In this document: one piece after another, positions 20,139 to 30,139 of the stretch
Layout: each line of letters starts with the position of its first letter
How positions within the stretch are numbered: the first letter of the stretch is position 1
Assembly: GCA_937871985.1 (NCBI GenBank)
Contig: CALMPB010000315.1
Coordinates: forward strand, 1 to 55,744
Direction of reading: 5' to 3'
DNA length: 55,744 nt
DNA from: an uncultured Burkholderiaceae bacterium
Lineage (GTDB): Bacteria; Pseudomonadota; Gammaproteobacteria; Burkholderiales; Burkholderiaceae
The notes under the pieces: generated by a model
The model's input: the letters and a program-made list of their open reading frames with translations, nothing else
The model's database searches: none
Told to the model about the DNA's origin: nothing
Program-made: the position numbers and the translations under genes

Positions 20139-20213
20139 TCCCAGCCCCGGGCGAGCCCGCGCCGCATGAAGCGCGCTTTGCGCGCTTCGCCGGCCGGTCT
20201 TCCCCAACGGATC

Positions 20214-20238
20214 GCGTCTCTATTCAATATAGAGACGC
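20214..20238. other. Perfect hairpin between pcaG and the terminator
   Basis: GCGTCTCTAT and ATAGAGACGC form a perfect 10-bp stem around TCAAT. No T run follows, so it is not itself an intrinsic terminator. It may be an mRNA 3'-end stabiliser or a protein-binding dyad. Confidence 0.6.
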
Positions 20239-20243
20239 CATGC

Positions 20244-20276
20244 AAAAAGCCGGCCTGATCCTCAAGCCGGCTTTTT
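20244..20276. terminator. Bidirectional terminator between pcaG and the IclR gene
   Basis: AAAAAGCCGGC and GCCGGCTTTTT form an 11-bp stem around an 11-base loop, with A and T runs at the two ends. It suits both convergent genes. Confidence 0.88.
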
Positions 20277-20319
20277 CATTTCGCGCACCGGCCTTCGGGC
20301 GCCGCTATCCCGCCCGGCC

Positions 20320-21180
20320 CTATTTGCGCGCCCCCATCAGCATATTGATCTTGGCCGCGGCGGCCAGCAGCCTGGGCAGGCTGACCTGCAGCAAATGCTC
20401 GGCGCTGCTGGTTCTGGCGTGGCCGCTGATATTGATGGCGGCGACCACCCTGCCCGCATGATCGTAGATGGGCGCGGCCATGGAGACCAGACCCGGCTCG
20501 AGCTCTTCGACAACCAGGCTCCAGCCCTGAACCCGCACCTGCTCGATGGCGGCAAGCAGCTTTTCGGGATCGACGATGGTATTGGGCGTATGCGCCACCA
20601 GATTCATGCCGGCAATGCGCTGGCGCAGTTGCTCCGGCGCCAGGCCGGCCAGCAGCACCCGCCCCATCGACGAACAATCGGCCGGCAGCCGGCTGCCCAC
20701 GCCCAGATTGATCGACATGATCTTGTGCGCTGGAATGCGCAGCACGTACACGATTTCATTACCGTCCAGCACCGCCGCCGAGCTGGATTGGCGCAACTCC
20801 TCGACCAGCGCCTCCATGACCGGCTGGGCCTGCGTCCAGACCGGCAGCGACGTAAGATAGGCAAAGCCCAGTTCCAGCACCTTGGGTGTCAGGCGGAACA
20901 AGCGGCCTTCGGCTGCCACATAGCCCAGGCTGAGCAAGGTAAGCAAAATGCGACGGGCGCCGGCGCGCGTCAGGCCCGCGCGCTCGGCTACTTCGGTCAG
21001 CGTCTGGGCCTGCGCGTCGGCGCCGAAACTGCGCAATACCGCCAGCCCCCGCGCAAACGAGCGCACGTAGCTGTCGCCGGGCTTGGGGCCGGAAGCATCG
21101 GTCTCAGGGGGATCGGCTGTTTCGCCGCTCCGCGCTGTCGTGGAAATGTTCTTCATCATTGTTTTTGAAGGCTCGCACAT
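20320..21180 (-). CDS. IclR-family regulator (PcaR/PcaU/PobR type)
   Basis: A 286-residue regulator. The helix-turn-helix lies at residues about 40-95 (YVRSFARGLAVLRSFGADAQAQTLTEVAERAGLTRAGARRILLTL, ordinary for the PcaR/PcaU branch), then a GAF-like effector domain with SSMGRVLLAG. Members of this branch control pca genes in response to 3-oxoadipate or protocatechuate. It is divergent from pcaIJ with a dyad-rich gap of 195 bases, so pcaIJ is the obvious target; whether it activates or represses is not visible. The start could also be ATG 21159 or 21156, since 21180 lacks a good Shine-Dalgarno. Confidence 0.88.
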   Translation of the reverse strand: MCEPSKTMMKNISTTARSGETADPPETDASGPKPGDSYVRSFARGLAVLRSFGADAQAQTLTEVAERAGLTRAGARRILLTLLSLGYVAAEGRLFRLTPKVLELGFAYLTSLPVWTQAQPVMEALVEELRQSSSAAVLDGNEIVYVLRIPAHKIMSINLGVGSRLPADCSSMGRVLLAGLAPEQLRQRIAGMNLVAHTPNTIVDPEKLLAAIEQVRVQGWSLVVEELEPGLVSMAAPIYDHAGRVVAAINISGHARTSSAEHLLQVSLPRLLAAAAKINMLMGARK

Positions 21181-21310
21181 CTTGCGGCTGGCCGCCGCCG
21201 GTTTTGGCGACTATAGTTGAAGGCGTCAAGGCCAAAGGCCTGCCGCCGCGCATGCCCACGATTGACAAGCCCAGGCCAGAACCCTTATCCTTGGCAAAGC
21301 AAGTTCTATA

Positions 21311-21367
21311 TACGAATAACTGTTCATTGTAAGAACTTACACACGGATTTTCAATAAAATATTCGTA
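21311..21367 (+). promoter_or_regulatory. Dyad-rich operator region upstream of pcaIJ
   Basis: TACGAATA (21311-21318) and TATTCGTA (21360-21367) form a perfect 8-bp inverted repeat about five helical turns apart. Between them lie GTTC-N7-GAAC and GTAAG-AA-CTTAC. CGAATAACTGTTCATT (21313-21328) resembles the palindrome before the binding-protein gene at 17598-17613. A TAAAAT -10-like sequence overlaps the right arm, so occupancy there could block transcription. The spaced arms could support looping by an IclR-type tetramer. Confidence 0.5.
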
Positions 21368-21375
21368 CGGAAAAC

Positions 21376-22074
21376 ATGATCAACAAAATTTCCCCCTCCG
21401 TTGAGCAGGCCCTGGCCGAAATCCACGATGGCGCCACAGTCATGATCGGCGGCTTCGGCGGCGCCGGCCAACCCGCCGAGCTCATCGACGGCCTCATCGC
21501 CCAAGGCGCCAAAGACCTGGTCATCGTCAACAACAACGCCGGCAATGCCGAAATCGGGCTGGCCGCGCTGCTCAAAACCGGCCGCGTGCGCAAAATCATC
21601 TGCTCGTTTCCCCGCCAGGCCGATTCCTACGTCTTCGACGAACTCTACCGCTCGGGCAAGATCGAGCTCGAACTCGTCCCGCAAGGCAATCTGGCCGAGC
21701 GCATCCGCGCCGCCGGCGCCGGCATCGGCGCCTTCTTCACCCCCACGGGCTTCGGCACCGAACTGGCCAAGGGCAAGGAAACGCGCGAAATCAACGGCCG
21801 CCAGTACGTGCTCGAACATCCCATCTTCGCCGACTTCGCGCTCATCAAGGCCGAGACCGGCGACCGCTGGGGCAATCTGGTCTACCGCAAAACGGCCCGC
21901 AACTTCGGGCCCGTCATGGCTACGGCGGCCAAGGCCACCATCGCCTCGGTGCACAATATTGCGGAACTGGGCGGCATCGACCCCGAAACCGTGGTCACGC
22001 CAGGCATTTTCGTCAAGCACATCGTCAAGGTACCCCGTACCGCCACCGGCCCCGCCGGCTTCAAAGCGGCCTAA
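21376..22074 (+). CDS. pcaI: 3-oxoadipate CoA-transferase subunit A
   Basis: PcaI and PcaJ transfer CoA from succinyl-CoA to 3-oxoadipate, giving 3-oxoadipyl-CoA. This 232-residue subunit has the class I CoA-transferase A signature (MIGGFGGAGQP near residue 24, NNNAGN, and GTELAKGKETREINGRQYVLE). The stop is 9 bases before pcaJ. The nearest step afterwards, the thiolase PcaF, is not in the window. Succinyl-CoA:3-ketoacid transferase (ScoA) is a near relative, but the pca context decides. Confidence 0.93.
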   Translation: MINKISPSVEQALAEIHDGATVMIGGFGGAGQPAELIDGLIAQGAKDLVIVNNNAGNAEIGLAALLKTGRVRKIICSFPRQADSYVFDELYRSGKIELELVPQGNLAERIRAAGAGIGAFFTPTGFGTELAKGKETREINGRQYVLEHPIFADFALIKAETGDRWGNLVYRKTARNFGPVMATAAKATIASVHNIAELGGIDPETVVTPGIFVKHIVKVPRTATGPAGFKAA

Positions 22075-22083
22075 GGAACACAA

Positions 22084-22749
22084 ATGAGCGAAACCACTAC
22101 CTCCACTCCCGCCTGGACCCGTGACCAGATCGCCGCGCGCGTCGCCCAGGACATTCCCGACGGCGCCGTCGTCAACCTGGGCATCGGCCTGCCCACCAAG
22201 GTGGCCAACCACCTGCCCGACGATCGCGAAGTCATCCTGCACAGCGAGAACGGCGTCATCGGCATGGGCCCCGCCCCCGCCAAAGGCGAAGAAGACTACG
22301 ACCTCATCAACGCCGGCAAACAGCCCGTCACCTTGCTGCCGGGCGGCTGCTTCTTCCACCACGCCGACAGCTTCGCCATGATGCGCGGCGGCCACCTCGA
22401 CGTCTGCGTGCTGGGCGCCTTCCAGGTCTCGGTCAAGGGCGACCTGGCCAACTGGAGCACCGGCGCGCCCGATGCCATTCCGGCCGTCGGCGGCGCCATG
22501 GACCTGGCCATCGGCGCCAAGAAAACCTACGTCATGATGGATCTGCTGACCAAGACCGGCGAGTCCAAGCTGGTCGACGCCTGCACCTATCCGGTCACCG
22601 GCATCGGCTGCGTCAGCCGCCTCTACACTGACGTCGCCGTCATCGACCTCACCCCCCAAGGCGCCCAGGTCATCGACCTGGTCGACGGCCTGAGCTTCGA
22701 GGACCTGCAAAAGCTCACTCCCGTCAAACTCACCGACGCACGCGCCTGA
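22084..22749 (+). CDS. pcaJ: 3-oxoadipate CoA-transferase subunit B
   Basis: A 221-residue partner of PcaI. It carries the class I CoA-transferase B signature with the catalytic glutamate in SENGVIGMGP (about residue 58, the CoA-thioester-forming residue in the family) and LGIGLPTKVANH near residue 32. AAGGAACACAA precedes the ATG, giving tight coupling to pcaI. Only 22 bases separate its stop from the convergent LysR gene and no clear terminator is seen there. Confidence 0.94.
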   Translation: MSETTTSTPAWTRDQIAARVAQDIPDGAVVNLGIGLPTKVANHLPDDREVILHSENGVIGMGPAPAKGEEDYDLINAGKQPVTLLPGGCFFHHADSFAMMRGGHLDVCVLGAFQVSVKGDLANWSTGAPDAIPAVGGAMDLAIGAKKTYVMMDLLTKTGESKLVDACTYPVTGIGCVSRLYTDVAVIDLTPQGAQVIDLVDGLSFEDLQKLTPVKLTDARA

Positions 22750-22771
22750 TCGGCGCCGCCCAGCACGCCGT

Positions 22772-23680
22772 TTACTCAATACGCGCCTGGGCGGCGAAGC
22801 AGTCGGCCACGAAAGAACGGAACCAGCGGTGCGCGACGTCGTCGTGATAGCGGGCATGCCAATGCTGCTTGACGAGCACGCCGGGCATTTCCAGCGGCAG
22901 TTGGAAGGTTTCGATTTCAGCCAGGCGCGAGAACAGCCGCGCCAGTTCGTCCGGCACCGTGGCAATGTAGTCCGAGTTGGCGACAATGGCCGGCACCGCC
23001 AGAATGTAGGGGCACTCCAGCGCCACCTGCAGCACGCCGCCCCGCTCCTTCACTTTCTGCTGCAGCAAATCGTTGGCCACGGCCGTGGCGGTGGCAAAGA
23101 CATGCAAGGCGCCGACGAACTCCTCGAAACTCAGCACTGCCTGCTTCGCCTTGCTCTTGCGGCGAATGCCGATGAGCGGCCGGCGAAACAAGGTCTGCTG
23201 GTAAAGCGACCGGTTCAAATGGCCGAAAAACCCCCAGGCCAGGTCGACGGCGGCGCTCTCGATCATGTCGTTCACTTCGTGCGGGCGCAATGCAACCGGC
23301 ACCACACGCATCTGCGGCGCCTTGAGGCTCAGCATCTGGACGACCCGAGGCAAGATGATCGTGCCGCCCATGTCCGTCATGCCGACGACAAACGTGTTCT
23401 TGGCCTGTAGCGGGTCGAACTGCGGGGCATCGAGAATGTCGGCCTGAATCAGGTCCAGCGCCCGGCGCGCGCCCATGGCGATCCGTTCGCCCAAGGGAGT
23501 GGGTGCCATGCCGGCCCCCACGCGCACGAACAGGCGATCCTGGAATTTGGCGCGCAAGCGGTTAAGCCCGTGGCTGACCGCCGGCTGCGTTAGGTTCAAT
23601 TTTTGCGCCGCGCGCGACACGCTACCCTCACGGTAAAGCGCATCCATCAAATACAGGAAGTTCAGGTCTTGCAAATCCAT
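22772..23680 (-). CDS. LysR-family regulator (NahR/NodD-like)
   Basis: About 302 residues from ATG 23680 (MDLQDLNFLYLMDALYREGS), which fits the N-terminus of this subfamily better than the longer open frame starting at 23713. The helix-turn-helix is SVSRAAQKLNLTQPAVSHGLNRLR, ordinary for NahR/NodD/LinR regulators, which sense aromatic compounds. It is divergent from the flavin monooxygenase gene and is its probable activator. A short dyad TTCT-N8-AGAA at 23791-23806 in the gap is a weak candidate binding site. Confidence 0.86.
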   Translation of the reverse strand: MDLQDLNFLYLMDALYREGSVSRAAQKLNLTQPAVSHGLNRLRAKFQDRLFVRVGAGMAPTPLGERIAMGARRALDLIQADILDAPQFDPLQAKNTFVVGMTDMGGTIILPRVVQMLSLKAPQMRVVPVALRPHEVNDMIESAAVDLAWGFFGHLNRSLYQQTLFRRPLIGIRRKSKAKQAVLSFEEFVGALHVFATATAVANDLLQQKVKERGGVLQVALECPYILAVPAIVANSDYIATVPDELARLFSRLAEIETFQLPLEMPGVLVKQHWHARYHDDVAHRWFRSFVADCFAAQARIE

Positions 23681-23948
23681 GGCGCATGCCTTCAAAGCGG
23701 TAACGAGCAACAAGTATTGAAGCGGATCGGTCGGGAAACACGGCCGGAGCCGTCATGCCCATATGTCGGCAAACCGCCATACTCTATGAATTCTATTAAT
23801 ACAGAAAATTAAAACCATTATATAGACACATAGATCTCCTAACGGCACACTGGGAGCGTTCCATCCCATGAACAACGCTATCTGCATGCCCGCGCGCATG
23901 CCTATTTAGCGGCAACAAGCCCTGCCGCCACACGAAGGAGAGATTGAC

Positions 23949-25601
23949 ATGAAGTACGACTGCGACGTCATCGTGGTGGGCGGCGGCCCGGTGGGCCTGT
24001 TTCTGGCTGCCGAACTGGGCATGCGGGGCGTATCGGTACAGGTGTTCGACAACAAGTCCGGAACCTGTACCCACCCGGCGGCCAACGCCAACAGCGCCCG
24101 CACCATGGAACACTACCGCCGCCTGGGCATTGCCGCCGAAGTGCGCAGCCTGGGGCTGCCCGGCGATCACGTCACCGACGTGGCCTACTACACACGATTG
24201 TCGCGGCACCAGTTGGCCAGGCTTTCCCAGCCTTGCTCCTCCGACGCCGTTTCCAAGGCCAAGGACTACGAGTTCCTGTGGCCCACGGCGGAACTGCCGC
24301 ATCGCTGCTCCCAGCTTTATGTCGAGCCCGTCCTGCTCAAGGCCGCCAAACGCTACGCCAGCACTCAGGTGCACTACGATTCCAGCGTGCAAAGCCTGGA
24401 ACAGGACGAAGACGGCGTCACCGTCACCGTGGTCTCCACCCTCGACGGGCGGCAAACCCAATGCCGCGCCAAATACCTGATAGGCTGCGACGGCCCGCGC
24501 AGCACCGTGCGCAGCCTGATGGGCCTGCACTACTCGGGCTCGGGCGGAGAAAAACGCGAATTCATGGGCGGACGCATGGCGGCCACCTACTTCAGCGCCC
24601 CCGAGCTCAACGCCGCCGTCCAGGGTGGGCGCGCCTGGCAATACTGGACGCTGAACCATGAACAGCGCTCGCTGATCGTCTCGGTCGACGGGCGCGGAGG
24701 CTTCATCATCAACATCCAGTTGCAGGGCGACGCCGAACCCAGCGACCACGACGTGGGGCAGCGCATCGCCACGGCCATCGGAACGAACGTCAACATCCCG
24801 TTCACGCTGATCAGCAGCACGACCTGGACGGCGGGCTTCGCCCTGGTGGCCGAAAAAATGCGGCAGGGCCGGATTTTCCTGGCCGGCGACTCGGCGCACT
24901 TGTTCACGCCGACCGGCGGCATGGGCTACAACACCGGCATCGAAGACGCCGCCAACCTGGCCTGGAAGCTGGAAGCCCTGGTCAAGGGATACGGCGGCGG
25001 CGTATTGGCCGACAGCTACGAAGCCGAGCGCAAGCCCGTGGCGGCGCGCAACACCGACTTCGCCCGGCAGTTCGCCGACAGCATCGGCTACGTGCGCCTG
25101 CCCAAGGCGCTGGAAGACGAAACCGCCGAAGGCGAAGCCGCCCGTCGGTCCGTGGGCGCCCACCTGAACTTCCATGGCCATAAAGAATTCGTGATCCCGG
25201 GCGTGCAGCTCGGCACGCGCTACGAAGGTTCGCCGCTGGTTTCCACCGAGGCCGGCTCGCCGCCGCCCGACACCGCCAACCTGTACCTGCCGACCGGCCG
25301 GCCGGGCCACCGCGCGCCGCACGTCTGGCTGAAAGACGGATCCTCGCTGTACGACCGCTTCGGTTCCGGCTTTACGCTGCTGCGCCTGGGCGGCACGAGC
25401 CAGGCCCGCGCGGACCTGCCAGGCCTGCCGCAAGGCTGTCCCGTTTCCGAACAAACCATCGACTCTGAAGAAGCCCGCGACCTCTACGGCGCGGACTTCG
25501 TGTTGCTGCGCCCCGACCAGCACATCGCGTGGCGCGGCAACAAGATCGACGCCGAATTCAGCCACGCCTTGAGCAAATCGCTGGGCCTGGCCAACACTTG
25601 A
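23949..25601 (+). CDS. FAD-dependent aromatic hydroxylase
   Basis: A 550-residue class A flavoprotein monooxygenase. The FAD dinucleotide motif GGGPVGLFLAAEL is at about residues 11-23; a mid DG-type motif GCDGPRSTVRSLMG lies near 181; the ribityl-binding motif GDSAHLFTPTGGMGYNTG is near 316. A C-terminal thioredoxin-like extension (residues about 430-550) places it with phenol, 2,4-dichlorophenol and 3-(3-hydroxyphenyl)propionate hydroxylases rather than the shorter PobA type. It hydroxylates some aromatic using NAD(P)H and O2; the substrate is not determinable here. AAGGAGA precedes the ATG. It begins a unit with a binding protein and an FAH-family enzyme, regulated by the divergent LysR protein. 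Confidence 0.87.
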   Translation: MKYDCDVIVVGGGPVGLFLAAELGMRGVSVQVFDNKSGTCTHPAANANSARTMEHYRRLGIAAEVRSLGLPGDHVTDVAYYTRLSRHQLARLSQPCSSDAVSKAKDYEFLWPTAELPHRCSQLYVEPVLLKAAKRYASTQVHYDSSVQSLEQDEDGVTVTVVSTLDGRQTQCRAKYLIGCDGPRSTVRSLMGLHYSGSGGEKREFMGGRMAATYFSAPELNAAVQGGRAWQYWTLNHEQRSLIVSVDGRGGFIINIQLQGDAEPSDHDVGQRIATAIGTNVNIPFTLISSTTWTAGFALVAEKMRQGRIFLAGDSAHLFTPTGGMGYNTGIEDAANLAWKLEALVKGYGGGVLADSYEAERKPVAARNTDFARQFADSIGYVRLPKALEDETAEGEAARRSVGAHLNFHGHKEFVIPGVQLGTRYEGSPLVSTEAGSPPPDTANLYLPTGRPGHRAPHVWLKDGSSLYDRFGSGFTLLRLGGTSQARADLPGLPQGCPVSEQTIDSEEARDLYGADFVLLRPDQHIAWRGNKIDAEFSHALSKSLGLANT

Positions 25602-25637
25602 ACCCTTTATCGAAACAGAACCTCAAGGAGACAACGC

Positions 25638-26807
25638 ATGAAAATCACCCGCACTCTGGCCGCGCTATGCCTGGGCCTGGCCGCCACATCCACCTCCTTC
25701 GCCGCCGAGCCCCTGAAAATCGGGCTCATCCTGCCACTGTCCGGCCCGTTTTCCCCCTATGGACACAATATTGAAAACGGCGTCAATCTTTACCTGAAGC
25801 AGCACGGCGACACCTTCTCGGGCCGCAAGGTCGAGCTGATCGTCAAGGACGACACCGGCGTGGCCCCCGAGGAAAGCCGTCGCGCCGCGCAGGAACTGAT
25901 CGTGCGCGACAAAGTGGACATCCTGGCGGGCTTCGCCATGACGCCCGGCGCGCTGGCCGCCGCGCCCGTTGCCACCAACGGCAAGAAACCCATGATCGTC
26001 ATGAACGCAGGCACGGCCAACCTGACCAGCAAATCGCCCTATATCGTGCGCACTTCGGCGGCAGTGCCGCAATACACCGTGCCGCTGGGCCCATGGGCCG
26101 TGAAGAACGGCCTGAAGAAAGTCGTGACCGTGGTGGCCGACTTCGGCCCCGGGCACGACGCTGAACGCTATTTCACGCAAAGCTTTACCGACGCCGGCGG
26201 AAAAGTCGCGGATGCCATCCGCGTACCCGTCAAAAGCCCCGACTTCGGCCCCTTCCTGCAGCGCGTGAAAGACGCCAAGCCCGATGCGGTGTTCCTGTTC
26301 CTGCCGGCCGGCGAAGCGCCCGTGGCCTTCTTCAAGGGCTTCAAGGAACGCGGCCTGGCCGCCGCCGGCATCAAGGTCATCGCCACCGGCGACCTGACCA
26401 GCGAAGACAGCATCGATGCCATCGGCGACAACGTCCTTGGCGTCATCACGGCGCACCAGTATTCCGAGGCGCACAACTCGCCCGAGAACAAAGCCTTTAC
26501 CCGGGCCTTCTACAAAGCGTATCCCAAGGAACGCCCCAACTTCATGGCCGTGGCCGGCTACGACGGCATGCACCTGATCGAAGAGACGCTCAAGAAGACC
26601 GGCGGCGATTCCTCGCCCGAAAAGTTCATGGCGGCGGTGCGCGGCATCTCGCTCGACAGCCCCCGCGGCCCGATCACCATCGACCCCGAAACCCGCGACA
26701 TTACCCAGACCATCTACATCCGCAAGGCCGAGCGTGTGGACGGCAAACTGCAAAACGTGGAGATCGACGACTCGCTCAAGAACTACAAAAACCCCGTGAC
26801 CCAATGA
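25638..26807 (+). CDS. Periplasmic binding protein, paralog of the one at 16303
   Basis: A 389-residue LivK-like solute-binding protein: signal peptide of about 22 residues, then LKIGLILPLSGPFSPYG. By eye it aligns end to end without large gaps with the product of 16303-17472 (shared VKDDTGVAPE, AAQELIV, SPRGPITID, DGKLQNVE), so the pair is a duplication. AAGGAGA precedes the ATG. It lies 36 bases after the hydroxylase gene and 70 before the FAH-family gene, so it is probably co-transcribed and binds the hydroxylase substrate. No permease or ATPase genes are here. Confidence 0.88.
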   Translation: MKITRTLAALCLGLAATSTSFAAEPLKIGLILPLSGPFSPYGHNIENGVNLYLKQHGDTFSGRKVELIVKDDTGVAPEESRRAAQELIVRDKVDILAGFAMTPGALAAAPVATNGKKPMIVMNAGTANLTSKSPYIVRTSAAVPQYTVPLGPWAVKNGLKKVVTVVADFGPGHDAERYFTQSFTDAGGKVADAIRVPVKSPDFGPFLQRVKDAKPDAVFLFLPAGEAPVAFFKGFKERGLAAAGIKVIATGDLTSEDSIDAIGDNVLGVITAHQYSEAHNSPENKAFTRAFYKAYPKERPNFMAVAGYDGMHLIEETLKKTGGDSSPEKFMAAVRGISLDSPRGPITIDPETRDITQTIYIRKAERVDGKLQNVEIDDSLKNYKNPVTQ

Positions 26808-26877
26808 CCCCTGGATGGCACCGGCATGATTATGGTGCACAATACATGGTTCCCCACCTAATAAAATTGGAGCTACT

Positions 26878-27714
26878 GTGAAACTACTTCGTTATGGCGC
26901 GGCAGGCGCCGAAAAACTCGGCGCACTCGACGCCCAGGGCAATATCCGCGACCTGTCGCTGCTCGTTCCCGATCTGACCCCCGAATACCTGGCCCCCGAA
27001 CGCCTCCAGGCCCTGGCCGCCGTCAATCTGGAAAAACTGCCCGTGGTGGACAAGAACGTGCGCCTGGGCCCGCCCGTGGCCGGCACGCGCCAGTTCATGG
27101 CCATCGGCCTGAACTACCGTGCGCACGCCGCCGAGGCGGGTATGGAAATCCCCAAAGAGCCCGTCATCTTCACCAAGGCCCTGACCTCGCTCTGCGGCCC
27201 CAACGACGACATCATCATGCCCGACAACTCGGTCAACACCGACTGGGAAATCGAGCTGGGCCTGGTCATCGGCACCAAGGCGCAAAAAGTCAGCGAAAAA
27301 GACGCCCTGAAATACGTGGCCGGCTACTGCCTGGCCAACGACGTTTCCGAACGCGACTGGCAAGCCAAGCGCAACGGCCAATGGACCAAAGGCAAAAGCT
27401 TCGACACCTTCGGCCCCATCGGCCCCTGGCTGGTCACCACCGACGAACTGCCCGACCCGCAAAAGCTGGAAATGGAACTCAAGGTCAACGGCCAGGTCAA
27501 GCAGCACAGCAATACCGCCGACATGATCTTCCCGGTAGCCACCATTGTTTCCTACCTGAGCCAGTTCATGACCCTGCTGCCCGGCGACGTGGTCGTCACC
27601 GGCACGCCCTCCGGCGTGGGCCTGGGCATGAAGCCCCAGCAATTCCTGAAAAAAGGCGACGTCGTCGAACTGCGCATCGACCAGCTCGGCACGCAGACCC
27701 AAAAGGTGGTCTGA
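26878..27714 (+). CDS. Fumarylacetoacetate hydrolase-family protein
   Basis: A 278-residue member of the FAH family (also labelled 2-keto-4-pentenoate hydratase/ureidoglycolate lyase-like). The core starts near residue 73 with FMAIGLNYRAHAAEAG. The metal-binding acidic residues of the family appear as E and E in DWEIELGLVIG, and GTPSGVGLGM closes the pocket. Such enzymes cleave or hydrate acyl-pyruvates made after ring cleavage, or decarboxylate oxaloacetate. It is the third gene of the hydroxylase unit, but no ring-cleavage dioxygenase is present, so the real substrate is open. The start is GTG with TTGGAG upstream. Confidence 0.87.
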   Translation: MKLLRYGAAGAEKLGALDAQGNIRDLSLLVPDLTPEYLAPERLQALAAVNLEKLPVVDKNVRLGPPVAGTRQFMAIGLNYRAHAAEAGMEIPKEPVIFTKALTSLCGPNDDIIMPDNSVNTDWEIELGLVIGTKAQKVSEKDALKYVAGYCLANDVSERDWQAKRNGQWTKGKSFDTFGPIGPWLVTTDELPDPQKLEMELKVNGQVKQHSNTADMIFPVATIVSYLSQFMTLLPGDVVVTGTPSGVGLGMKPQQFLKKGDVVELRIDQLGTQTQKVV

Positions 27715-27730
27715 ACGCCGGCGGCCGCGA

Positions 27731-28630
27731 TCACTCCAGCAGGGTCGCGGCCCGCTTGCGGAACTCCTTGGGCGACAAGCCCACCTGGCGCTTGAAAAAA
27801 CGCGTGAAATACGCTGGGTCGGAAAACCCCAGCGTGTACGACACCACGCTGATGGTCATCGAGGTATAGACCAGGTTGCGCTTGGCGGCCAGCACCACCC
27901 GCTGGTGAATCAACTCCAGCGCCGACTGGTCCACGTACTGCCGGCACAATACATTGAGGTAGGCGGCGGTAATGCCTATGCGCCCGGCGTAATGCTCCAC
28001 CGAATGCTGGCCCGCGTAATCTTCCTCGATCATCTGGCAGAAATGGCGGAAATACTGCCGCCCCCGGTCGCCCTCCCTGGCCGGCTCGCCGCTGGCATAG
28101 GCCTCGTGCCGGCTCAGCCACACAAGAATCGCAATCAGCATGGCTTCCATCAGGGCATTGCGGTGCGCGCCATTGCCCAGGTATTCGGCATGCAGCGAAC
28201 CGAAGCCCATGTTCATTTTCCCGGCATCGTCCCCTTCGCCGACCTGATAGATGCGCGGCGTGGCCGGCACCGCCTGCGCATCGCCGATGTCCTGCGTAAG
28301 CTTGTGCACCAAGGGAAGCGCCAGCGTCACCACGTGCCCGATGGCGTTGGGCGCGAACTTGAAGCCATGCACGCACATTTGCGGCACGACCACGATCTGC
28401 CCAGGCTGCATGTCGAAATACTCGCCGTCCAGGCATACCCGGGCGCTGCCGCCGCGCAAATACAAAAGCTGGATCAGGCCATGGTGCTGATGCAGCTTGA
28501 TTTGCCAATCGTGCAATTTGCTGCGGTCGGCAATGGATTCGCAATGCACCATGTCGGGCGTCAGCCACTGCTCGTGCTCGCCATACAACTTATAGACGGG
28601 AACCTTGGATACGCTGTCGGCCGCCGCCAT
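27731..28630 (-). CDS. AraC-family regulator divergent from pobA
   Basis: About 299 residues from ATG 28630, preceded by AGGAGA (the open frame extends to 28669 without better signal). Residues about 40-130 form a cupin-type sensor (HHGLIQLLYLRGGSARVCL). The C-terminal 100 residues carry two helix-turn-helix motifs, ending in VSYTLGFSDPAYFTRFFKRQ, the AraC signature. The divergent layout with pobA matches the AraC-type PobR/PobC activators known to respond to 4-hydroxybenzoate. Only 16 bases separate its stop from the stop of the FAH-family gene. Confidence 0.87.
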   Translation of the reverse strand: MAAADSVSKVPVYKLYGEHEQWLTPDMVHCESIADRSKLHDWQIKLHQHHGLIQLLYLRGGSARVCLDGEYFDMQPGQIVVVPQMCVHGFKFAPNAIGHVVTLALPLVHKLTQDIGDAQAVPATPRIYQVGEGDDAGKMNMGFGSLHAEYLGNGAHRNALMEAMLIAILVWLSRHEAYASGEPAREGDRGRQYFRHFCQMIEEDYAGQHSVEHYAGRIGITAAYLNVLCRQYVDQSALELIHQRVVLAAKRNLVYTSMTISVVSYTLGFSDPAYFTRFFKRQVGLSPKEFRKRAATLLE

Positions 28631-28688
28631 GGCTTCTCCTGTCCGTGGTCCGGCCCGGCAACATGCCATTTATACAAGGAGTTTGACT

Positions 28689-28702
28689 AAGGGTTAACCC
28701 TT
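28689..28702. promoter_or_regulatory. 14-bp perfect palindrome in the pobA/araC-type intergenic region
   Basis: AAGGGTTAACCCTT is self-complementary, 59 bases before the regulator start and about 220 before pobA. It is embedded in CAAGG...CCTTG flanks. AraC proteins usually bind direct repeats, so another regulator, or autorepression of the regulator gene, is possible. Downstream, TATACT at 28768-28773 in an AT-rich patch is a likely pobA -10 without a good -35. Confidence 0.45.
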
Positions 28703-28814
28703 GTTCTTGGCAATTTCATGGGCTTATCGAAACCACATTTCAAAAAATATTCGAAAAGTACAATTATTATACTAATTTATCCATTCCAAATTGCCTTGCC
28801 GGGACCCACTATAG

Positions 28815-30101
<1,287 letters not shown>

Positions 30102-30139
30102 CAAGCCAGGCGCCCATGCGCACCCACGGTGCCTGGGCG

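Noticed and set aside
21337..22986. A 549-codon minus frame opposite pcaIJ
   Set aside because: Shadow of pcaI and pcaJ, whose motifs and coupling are unambiguous.
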